Made by a program: the position numbers and the translations under genes. The notes beneath the pieces are model-generated. The model saw nothing but the letters and a program-made list of their open reading frames with translations, was not told the origin of the DNA and made no database searches. DNA of 64,000 nucleotides from Cyanophora paradoxa. Its lineage: Eukaryota > Glaucocystophyceae > Cyanophorales > Cyanophoraceae. Within the stretch, counting starts at the first letter, position 1; each line of letters begins with the position of its first letter. The stretch covers positions 19,959 to 83,958 of the forward strand of contig QPMI01000652.1 in NCBI GenBank assembly GCA_004431415.1. The letters run 5' to 3'. This document shows, piece by piece, positions 55,738 to 64,000 of this stretch.

Positions 55738-58045
55738 ATGGCGTCGCAGCCGGCGTCGGGGGCCCAGGTGACGAGCCCGCGGGGCGCGGCGGGCGGCGCG
55801 TCCGGCTGCCCGCCCCTCGACTCGCGGCCGGCCAAGGTCAGCCTCCCCGCGTTCATCAGCCTGGGGCGGGACCCGCTCCTCTCCTGCCGCCCGGCCTGCG
55901 CCCGCTGCAAGTCGGAGCGCATCCTCCCCCGATCCTCCTCTCCTGCGCCGCCGCCCGCCTCCTCGCCAAGACCGGCGCATCGTCCGTCAACGAGGCCTGG
56001 ACGCCCACCCGCGCCCGCCTCGACGACCTCAAGTTCAACTCGACCGGCTCGTTCGTCTGCCTCAGCTGCGCCCTCACCCTCCTCTCCGTCAGCGCCGAGG
56101 GCGGCGCCTCGCCGCCCCTCTTCACCTGCCCCAGCTGCGGCGACCCCCACCCGGCCGCCTCGGGCCTCGTCTGCAGCTCCCGCATCGACGCCCTCTTTTC
56201 CTTTCTCGCCTACATCGACGACGCCGCCTTTGCCGCCTCGTGGATCTCCGGCGACCTCTGCCTCCGCACGGCGCTCACGTACGCCCTCGAGCGCTTCCAG
56301 GCGGCCGCCGCCCAGGCCCGCGCCCCGCCGCCGCCGCCGGCGGCGGCCCCGCCCCGGCCCCGCGGCCCCCGCCGGGCGGGCCCGAGCTCGGGCTCCGGCT
56401 CTGGCCCCGAGCCGCCGCCCCGTCCGACGGATCCGCGCCGCCGCCCAGCCGCCGGCGCGGCGGCCGCCCCCTGGCCCCGGGGAGCCGGCCGCGGGCGCCA
56501 AGGCCCAGGGCGGCAAGAAGCGCAAGGAAAAGGGCGCCGCCTTGGGCCCGGGCCGGCCGCCGAGGAGGAGGGGAGGAGAAGGAGGAGGAGGGGCGGCCAC
56601 CGGGCCCTCGCGATCGCGCGCCAAGCGCGCCGCGACGTCGACCAAGGGCCCGGCGCGGGGCGAGTCGGCGGCCGAGCAGGAAGAGGGGGAGGACGGCGCC
56701 GAGGAGCGGGCGCTGGAGCGGCGCAAGACGCTGCGCCCGCCCAAGCCGGCGAGCTCCCCCGACCCCGAGGCGGCGTCGGCGTCGGCCTCGGCGCAGGGCG
56801 CCGGCCCGGGTCCGGCTCGGGCGCCGGCCCTCGAAGCCGGCGCGGCGGGCGGCGCGGAGCAAGTGGGGCGCCGGGCGCGACCGCCGCAAGGAGTGGGAGT
56901 CGGACAAGCTCATCCGCGTCCTCTACAACGCGTACACGCGCCCCAAGGACGAGGACGCGCGCTCCGAGTCGGAGGGGGCAGCTCGGCCGGGAGCGGCGGC
57001 GGCGGCGGCGGCAGCAGCGGCGGCGGCGGCAAGGGCAAGGGCAAGGGCAAGGCGGCGGCGGCCCCCTCGCCATCGAGGCGGGCCCGAGGGCGGCGGGGGC
57101 GGCGGCGGCGGCTCGGGCAGCGAGGAGGACGGCTCGCGCGCCGGCTCGCCGGACCGCGGGCAAGGAGCTCGCGGAGCGCTGGCGCAAGGCCCTCGCCGAG
57201 GCGGAGCGGGCCGAGGGCGGCGCGGACGACGCCGACGAGCTCGCCGAGGGCCCCGCCGGGGCGGGGGCGAGGCGAGGGCGGGCTCGACCCAGAGTCGCTG
57301 GAGGCCTACGACTTTGGGCTCGAGGCGGGGATCGACCCGGGGCTCATCGGGCGCCAGATCGACGCCAGCCCCGAGGCCGCGCGGCCCTCCTGAACCGCAT
57401 CGAAGAGGCGGGGCGGGAGCGGATCCGCTGCATCATGCTCATCGCCTGCTCCGTCCTCGCCGTCCACCAGGCCTACACGGAGCGCTACGGCCGCAACCGC
57501 CGCCTCTGGGGCGCCTACCGCGCCGAGCACCTCTGCGCAAAGTACGACCACATCCTCCAGGCGGCCGGCTTTCGCCTCGAGGTCAGCGCCCAAAAGGTGA
57601 GGTCGCTTCGAATTCCCTGCGGGAGGAGGGGGCGGGGGCGGGCCCCTAGCGCTAGCTGCAAGCACGCGTGCCCGGCCCGGCGTGCTTTCAACGTCGCTCA
57701 CCGGAGGCTCGCGCAGTCCGAGATCTACAACGACCTCGCGCGCTGGGAGAGACGCTCACGAGGTTCCCTGGCCTGGCGCGCGTCTGCGGGAGCGGCATAT
57801 CGGTCGTCGACTTTGTCAGCTGCTCCCGCTCCTGAAGGGCTGCACGAAAGAGGGGCGGACCAGATCCGGGAGCGGCTCGCGGAAGAGGTGCAGCGCGCCA
57901 AGGGCTTTGTCTTTGACGGCTCGGTGCTGGAGCTTCGGAGGCCGGCGAGAGCGACGGGGACGGGGACGGGGACGAGCAGAGCGAGGCGTCGGGCGAGGAA
58001 GGGGCCGCCGAAGGCGCCGGCGAGGCCGGCGCCAAAGGCGACTGA
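55738..58045 (+). CDS. Zinc-motif protein gene with multiple frame breaks, unknown function
   Basis: From the ATG, frame 1 gives VSLPAFISLGRDPLLSC and CARCKSERIL. Frame 3 takes over near 55930 with FVCLSCALTLLSV and FTCPSCGDPHP, then IDALFSFLAYIDDAAFAASW. Frame 1 returns near 56505 with GGKKRKEKGAALG and EQEEGEDGAEERALERRK. Frame 2 gives RRKEWESDKLIRVLYNAYTR near 56880. Frame 3 gives RIEEAGRERIRCIMLIACSV near 57400 and KYDHILQAAGFRLEVSAQK. A clean intron follows (57597-57716, GTGAGG to GCGCAG), then SEIYNDLARWE, SGISVVDFVSC and an acidic end at 58045. Three CxxC pairs suggest zinc binding. So many shifts indicate a decayed gene or uncorrected indels; some could be extra introns. Confidence 0.45.
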
Positions 58046-58663
58046 CCGGCAACGAAAATAGCACACGTTATACGCTGTTTAGAGTTTAGCCTTTTCGTTT
58101 CAATCATCTAAATAATCTGGCCCTCTCTCTTTCTGGCTCTTTAGTAAGATCTAGATCTAGAGTGAAGCCTATAGCTAGGCCCTAGTTGACTATTTGATGC
58201 GATGTTCCCCGCGCTCTAGACTTGTAGATTTCTGATCTGTGCAGTACGTAGTGTGCTTTTATGATCCGTGTGACTTTCTGCGCTCAGTGCTCACGTGTTA
58301 TCATAGTATCGATATCGATTGCAAGCTTAAGCACCCGATTCTGCCATGCCGTGACGAGGCCTAGGGCGGCTCATGATCACTGACTTGCAATTGGTAAATA
58401 AGTGACCGTGATCATGACCAGAACTCGTGGTGGCGCATTCTAGCTATTTGTCTCAGAGTCTCTATCGCGATTTTAAGCTTCAGGCGCTCTCGGTGTCGGC
58501 CGCCGTGTCTCCCTTCAAGCGTCGCGCAAGATCCGTGTCTGCAGGGCTGTCCAAATTCAAGGATCAGGACAGTCGCGATTAGCATCAATCCGAGCGTGAC
58601 ATTATAATTAAAGAAGCAGCCTGGCAGAGGGAGCTTAAGCCATGCTTATAATTATAGTTATAA
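58046..58663. other. Intergenic, no gene seen
   Basis: AT-richer DNA between two convergent genes, with AGATCTAGATCTAGAG near 58149 and other short palindromes. Confidence 0.55.
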
Positions 58664-59560
58664 TCAAGGGACGGAAGAGGCACTGCAGCATTTGTAATCA
58701 AAAATAGGGCAAGACCTTACGCGTGCGCACCCGACCGTGACTCGCTTGCGGTGCTTGGCCGCGAGGACACCACCCTCGAACCAGCGAATGATGTGCGCCT
58801 CGGCGGCCTCGCGAATGGCTTGGATAGTGTCCTGCAAGACATGAAATACTAATCAGCCAGCTATTCGCACCCCCCCGCGCCCGGCACTGCGGCACGGGCG
58901 CGCACCTTTGTGAACCGAAAGTTAACAGATTGTTCACGAAGACCGGCCTCCACGTCTTCCTTGATCATCGCGGCCGTGAGCTCGCGCACCTGCGCACGTG
59001 CACGCGCCGCACAGCAGGGCACAGGGCTCGGCGGCAGAGGATAGTTTCAAGTTTTGAAGGGCCCCCACACGTACCAGGCGGCCGAACGGGGCCAGCGGAA
59101 TGAGGGCATTGTAGGTCTTCTGGTACCTGAACAGGAGCGGGGTTTCATTCAGAATTTATTTGTCACAGATCTAAATAGATTTAAACAAGAGTGAAATAAA
59201 AAACATTGAACGTACTTCACAATTTCGCGCTTTGCCACCGTCCCAGGGCGATGGCTGCGCGAGCGAGCGATTCTCACGTGCCGGGACTTTCTCTTCAAAA
59301 TAAAACGTAGGGAAGAGAGCAGGCCGACCGGAACGGCTTTCTCACTCCGCCCTCGCCCACAGCCTTTTTCCGCGCGGCTTTGGTCTTGAGGCCGCTGGCG
59401 CCGGAGCTCTTGAATGCCTTTCGCGGGGCCTTGTTTCCGGTGCCACGCTTGGCAGTTTGCTGCAAAATATAATTACAATGAACGAACTCGAAAGAACTAA
59501 GAATCGCAGATATGAATTCAGCGGCTTTCATGATCATTTTCCCACCTTGATGCGGGGCAT
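58664..59560 (-). CDS. Divergent histone H3 variant, seven exons
   Basis: Exons from high to low: 59560-59546, 59459-59329, 59254-59216, 59126-59075, 58989-58906, 58831-58731, 58682-58664. All introns are GT-AG, phases agree, and the product is 146 residues. The tail MPRIKQTAKRGTGNKAPRKA keeps Lys4 and Lys14 positions, but Lys9-Ser10 is replaced by Arg-Gly. An insertion of about eight residues precedes KAARKK, in which Ser28 is Lys. The fold follows: HRPGTVAKREIVKYQKTYNA, LIPLAPFGRLVREL, VNFRFTKDTIQAIREAAEAH and KHRKRVTV. After RVTV the usual PKDIQLARRIRG end is missing; the model ends GASSVP. If the last intron is retained the end is longer but still unlike H3. H3 forms tetramers with H4 in nucleosomes. 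This could be a host variant or an element-encoded histone. Confidence 0.88.
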
Positions 59561-60697
59561 TGTTATATATGAGTAGACCGCGGGGTCAAAAGCCACTGGG
59601 CCACCGGGGGCACTAATCAAAAGCGAACGACATGCTTATCTGCTCGACCGCCAGCTGCAGCCGCTGGGCTGCAGGTCCGACCGTCCAATTCAGGCACGTG
59701 ATATAATTATATTCTGCCCGACGCCGGCGCAGCCGCGAGCACGCCGCGCAGCTCGCTCTGAGCGTGCAGGACGCACTGCATCATGATCAAGCTCAAGCGA
59801 CAGCGGAAAGCGGCCCGGGCGTATTCGAACCTTCCCGACCCGAGGCCAGGGAGCCCGGCGCCGGCTTCACGCCCGCAGACGATGCGTTCTATTAGCTCGG
59901 AATGCATCAGAAGAACGCTTGGAACGATCCCGGCAGCCGCCTCTGCGCTCGCGCCGCGCCAGGGCGCAGGGCCCGCCCCGGGCTCGGGCCCCCGACCAGA
60001 GCTCCGGCAGAGACGAAGCGCTCTATTAGCTCGGGCTTCACTGCAGATGCGAATTCGTGCCTTCTCGGCCCGCGGGCGGGCTCAGGCGCGCCAGGTCCGA
60101 CGGAAAAGCCCCGGCCGGGGTCGGCCGAAACCCGGGTACCGGGACCGCGGGAACTAACGATGTAAATCGCTTCCTAGCGCACCGAGAATGCGTTTTAGTC
60201 ACTCTGTTCCATGCCGAGCCGCCGGCCGCGATGCCAGAGGCCCATTGAAAGGTGCCACCAGAACTGGACCCCCCCAAAGGAGGCTATTCCGGGGCCCCTG
60301 AACGGAACCAAGGCCGTTTAAGGCATCTCCGAGGCCAGAGGCTCAGGAAAAATACCAGTTCCATACCCGGAGCGGATCCTAGGGTCTCGGGGGAGGCCCC
60401 CCGGACCCCCCCGCCCCCAACTCGCCAGGAGAGGCCCGGGGAATGGAACCGGCGCTCTATTTCAACACTACGAGACCCGCAGACGCTAAATACGCGCTCC
60501 CCGCGGCGCCGGGGCGCGCCGGCGGCGCCGGCCGGGGGCGGATCAAATCTGCGCCCCGAGGCCCCCCGGAGGCTCCGAGAGGGCCGGCCGAGGCCGGGGC
60601 GAGGGGCGGAGCCGGCCATATATAGGGGCCCGAGCTAATAGAAGGTCCACGGGAGCGAGCGGAGAGGCGCAGGGGGCGGGGCGGAGGGCGGGGCGGG
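59561..60697. other. Intergenic region with repeated TCTATTAGCTCGG words
   Basis: No gene is supported. TCTATTAGCTCGG occurs at about 59888 and 60020, and TCTATTAGCTCGGGCC on the minus strand at about 60642-60627, overlapping the TATA box region of the next gene. Other words such as GGCCCCTGAACGGAACC suggest repeated elements. Confidence 0.55.
60618..60629 (+). promoter_or_regulatory. TATA box CATATATAGGGG
   Basis: Lies 69-80 bases before the ATG at 60698 and matches the TATA box of the 55.7 kb gene. Confidence 0.6.
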
Positions 60698-62334
60698 ATG
60701 TTCAGCGTGGTCAAGGACGCCTACGAGGTCGCCGAGTTCGACGGCCTGTGGGGCCGGGACCGCCTGATCCTGCTGCGCTCCGACGCCGGCCTCGTCGTGC
60801 CCGTCGCCGAGCTGCGCCGCATCCTCATCTACGCCCCCGATGAGCCGCCGGAGGACCCCGACCGGGCGCTGGCGGACCTGTACCGCGTCCCCTGCAGGCC
60901 CGTCGCGAGCGAGGAGACGATCCTGCTGCTCGAGATGCTCGGCGTGATCCGCCGCGGGGCGCACCGGCCCGACGGGAGCCCGCCGCGCGTCGTCTCCCTC
61001 CGCCACGCCGAGCAGATCGTGTGCGAGCGGTGGGACGAGGACCCCGGGGTGAGCGCGAGGAAGCGGTGCGTCGCCCGCCACATCCCGCCGCGATCGAGCG
61101 CCGCCGGCTCGAGTCGTTCGAGCGCGTCGAGCTCCGCGTCCTCCGCCTCGGCCCTCCAGCGCCACCGCGTCTTTGCCCTCCGCTGCAAGCGCATCGAGGT
61201 CCCGTGAGCGGCGCCCCCGACCAAGCACCGCCCCGGCGCCCCGCCCGCCCCGCGCCCCACGCTCACCCGGCCTCAGGACGTCGAGTGGTACGCGCCCATC
61301 GCGTCCCTCGCGCAGGCGGCGTACGGCTCCTCGCGGGACGTCCCTCGCTGCGGGCCGAGATCAGGCGCAAAGCACCCCGACCTCGGGGCCGACTCGCCTT
61401 TTCGCTTCGAGGCACGGACCGACGTCGTCGGGCGGGCCCGCTTCGCCCTCCTCACCAAGGCGCGCGCCCGCCTCCCGCCTCCCGACGCGCCCGGGCGCCG
61501 GCTGATCGATATTGTGACCGCCCGCGGCCGGGGGGTCAGACGCTGACGCTGTACGCCGGGCTGAACGCCGAGGTCGAGGGCGAGGCGACGCGCGGGGCGG
61601 CGCGCAAGTGGGGCTTCATCAGCCTCGCCGGCGCCGAGAGGATCCTCCAGGGCCTGCCGCGCTTCGGACGAGCTCCTCGTGCCGTTCCGCCGCCAGCGCC
61701 TCGCCTCGAGGGCGCCGACGCCGCCGAGATCGAGGCCGCGCCGCTGCCCCTCGCCCCCGCCCGCCGCATCGCCATCTTTACGAAGCGCGAGTGGCTCACG
61801 GTAAGCAGAGGGACGCGCGGGGCCGGGGCGCGGGATCGAGGCGGAGGGGCCGGGGGCGCTGACGCGGGCGGCGGCGGCAGGACCAGCACATCGCCAACTG
61901 CCTCTCGATCGTGCTGGCGCGGGCCAGCGCGGCGCCCCGCGTCCGAGCCCTGTACCCCATGACGCTCGACATTGCGACGAGCCTCCTGCCGCCGCCACGC
62001 GCGCGCCAGCCCCGAGAAGCGCCGGCGCCGCGCCCTGGGGGCGGCGGAAGGAGGGGCGCGTCATCCTCTGCCCGTCTCGGGCGGGCTCGTGCGCGCGGGT
62101 CGGAGCGAACCTGGAGCGCGGGGGGCCACTGGACGCTCCTCGTATCTCCGGCGACCTGCGCCGCACCCGCTACTTTGACAGCCTGGGCGCGCGCCCGGAC
62201 CCGTCGCTGGAGCGGGCGGCGAAAAAGGCCTTTCCGAACTTTGAGTTCGAGGTCGAGACGCAGCTGCGGCTGCAGGCCGATGGGTACCAGTGCGGCATCT
62301 GTGCGCGCCCGCCGCCGCTCAGCGAGTGGTACCG
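60698..62334 (+). CDS. Intron-containing, frame-broken gene upstream of the recombinase, unknown function
   Basis: Exon 1 is probably 60698-61048: MFSVVKDAYEVAEFDGLWGR, LILLRSDAGLVVPVAELRRI, VSLRHAEQIVCERWDEDPG. Intron 61049-61276 keeps the frame into DVEWYAPIASLAQAAYGSSR and FRFEARTDVVGRARFALLTK. A G run near 61530 breaks the frame before QTLTLYAGLNAEVEGEATRG and KWGFISLAGAERILQGLPRF. A further break precedes RRIAIFTKREWLT, where an intron (about 61801-61880, GTAAGC to GGCAG) leads to DQHIANCLSIVLARASAAP. Later coding is in another frame: RRTRYFDSLGARPDPSLERA and QADGYQCGICARPPPLSEWY, with CxxC. It may be the 5' part of the recombinase gene, since no second promoter is visible. Exon 1 alone reads to a stop at 61207. 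Confidence 0.5.
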
Positions 62335-62379
62335 GTACGGTGCAAGGGGAAGGACGCCGACGCACCCGTGCGCGCGCAG

Positions 62380-63414
62380 GGGTCCTCTACTTTGCGGAGA
62401 GCGTGGTGAGCGAGGCGCTCCTCGGCTTTCCCTGGGACGACGAGCTGCGCACCGGCGCCCTCCACTACCTGCGCACCAAGTCGCCCTCGTACGAGGAGAG
62501 AAAGGCGATCAACGGGCGCTTCATCGCGGGAAAGAGGGAGCACTTTCGGAGCCTGCTCGAGTCGGCGCTCGTCGGCGACGTCTACCTCTTCTGCGAGGCC
62601 GACGTCGCCGATCCGGAGCGCGTGACGCTCCCGCCGCCGGCCGCCGCGGGCGAGGCCGCCGCCGCCGCCGCCGCCGCCGCCGAGGGGAGGCCCCGCCGGC
62701 GGGCGGACGGGGGGCCGCTGGTCATCTCCTCGTCCTCTTCCTCGTCGTCCTCGTCGTCCGCCCCGTCCGACGAGGCCGACGAGGCCCAAGGCGGGGCCGC
62801 GGACGGCGGCGCCGACGGCGAGGCAGAGGGCCTGGAGCTGGAGGCGGCGCCGGAGGCGAGCGAGGGCGAGGGCGAGGGCGAGGGGGCCGCAGAGGGCGGG
62901 CGGTCGCGCCCGGAGCCGTACGCGCTGCCGGAGGGCGAGTGGAGCCGCGAGCTGCGGGCGCAGATGAAGCTCTTCGAGGAGTGGAGGACGAGGGCGATCA
63001 ACCCGGACCGCGCGGGGGCGGCCGTCGAGCGGAGCACGGCCCTGACGAACGACGTCGGTGAGCGGGCGCGGCGGCGGCGGCGGAGATGCATATGGGCGGG
63101 GCGGGGGACGGAGGAAAGGGGGCTCACGGGGAATCGACGCAGGGACGGTGGGGCGCTTCCTGGGGTACCTGGCGGCGAGGGAGGAGGTCAGACCGCTCTC
63201 GTTCGACGTCTTCTCGCGGGGGGACCTGATCGACCTGTGGATGCGGTTCCTGACGTTTCTCAAGGAGGAGAGGAAGCTCACCGCGGGGACGCTGAGCGGC
63301 TACACCAGCTCGATCATCATGGCCGCCGCCTTTGTGCACTCGAGGACGGGCGCCGCGACGGGGAGCGAGGGCCCGCACGCCCGCGCCCTGAAGAACGTCA
63401 AGGTCAGAGGCGCT

Positions 63415-63459
<45 letters not shown>

Positions 63460-64000
63460 GGAGGAGAGGGCGGAAGAGGGTCGGGGCGGGGCTACGAACC
63501 CGACGCCCGCCCGCCCGCAGGCGCAGCTGGAAAAGGAGAAGCGGGAGGAGCGCAAGTGGCGGCCGCGGGGCGAGAACTGGGTCGAGTACGAGCAGGTCCT
63601 GGGCGCCCGGCTCGCCGCCCTCGAGCAGTACGAGGGCGCGAAGACGGACTACGAGCGGGCCCAGGCCCTCCGCGAGGCCTGCCTCCTCGGCTTCCTCGCC
63701 GTCACGCCGGCCCGCGTCGGGATCATCCGCCGCCTGCGCGTGGGGGTGAGCCTGCGGCGCGACGCGGGGGCGTGGTGCATCGTCATCGACTCGATGCGGG
63801 CGGACGACGGGACGGGGGAGATGGCCCTCGCGAGCAAGACGGCCCGCTTCCACGGGGCCCTCTCGATCCCCGTCGCCGCCGTCCTGCAGGAGCCGCTCAC
63901 CCTCTTCGTGGAGCGCTTCCGCCGCCTCCTCATCCCCGACGGCGCCCCCGACCAGCAGTGGCTCTTCACCAGCTCGAGCGGCGGCGTCCTCAGCGAGAGC
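62380..64000 (+). CDS. Tyrosine recombinase, 3' end outside window
   Basis: Exons 62380-63057, 63143-63402 and 63521 to beyond the window are joined by GT-AG introns of 85 and 118 bp with agreeing phases. The first exon has FAESVVSEALLGFPWDDELR and an Ala/Glu/Ser linker. The second looks like a core-binding SAM-like domain: TVGRFLGYLAAREEVRPLSF, LWMRFLTFLKEERKLTAGTL, SGYTSSIIMAAAF. The third opens the catalytic domain: ACLLGFLAVTPARVGIIRRL, with a candidate first catalytic Arg, then KTARFHGALSIPV with the beta-hairpin Lys, and QQWLFTSSSGGVLS. The HxxR and Tyr motifs would lie beyond 64000. Such enzymes integrate or excise DNA elements. A GA microsatellite sits in the second intron. A preceding 45-bp intron (62335-62379) is likely but does not keep phase. 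Confidence 0.75.

Overview
The window reads as nuclear DNA of an unidentified, GC-rich, intron-dense protist that carries several blocks of virus-like or giant-mobile-element-like genes. Eukaryotic origin is supported by GT-AG spliceosomal introns in phase-consistent gene models, a seven-exon histone H3 variant, a multi-exon AAA ATPase gene and an ankyrin-type gene. Virus-like character is suggested by an SF2 helicase resembling herpesvirus origin-binding proteins at the left edge, a run of short genes sharing one promoter design, a free-standing TFIIB core next to a separate TFIIB-like zinc ribbon, and a tyrosine recombinase at the right edge. I see no capsid, packaging ATPase or DNA polymerase gene, so integrated virus remains an inference. 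I cannot name the species.

Layout: 1-4.8 kb, origin-binding-type helicase, cut by the window edge. 4.8-8.5 kb, tandem array 1, whose units switch orientation in the middle. 8.5-10.5 kb, no convincing gene; contains a 28-bp palindrome. 10.6-20.6 kb, ten compact genes, about nine of them preceded by GGGAATCCC-type palindromes and an AT-rich TATA-like box. 21.1-23.4 kb, array 2. 25.3-28.2 kb, an eight-exon lysine-rich protein gene with a duplicated exon pair. 29.5-45.6 kb, three reverse-strand multi-exon genes of lower GC: an AAA ATPase, a Cys/His-motif protein and an ankyrin-like protein. 45.6-48.3 kb, gene-poor, very rich in short palindromes, with two inverted-repeat elements. 48.3-50.1 kb, an intron-containing zinc-motif gene. 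50.4-55.5 kb, arrays 3 and 4 around a copy of the palindrome. 55.7-58.0 kb, a zinc-motif gene with many frame breaks. 58.7-59.6 kb, the histone H3 variant. 60.7-64.0 kb, a broken open reading region running into a tyrosine recombinase that leaves the window.

Working together (inference): helicase, recombinase, H3 variant, TFIIB pieces and a common promoter would fit an element that replicates and transcribes in the nucleus. The repeat arrays separate the GC-rich gene blocks and share one 20-base core, so they could be origins, recombination sites or simply satellites. Frame breaks cluster in the 4.2, 16.0, 55.7-58.0 and 60.7-62.4 kb regions, mostly at G/C runs, and mean either decay or indel errors in the assembly.
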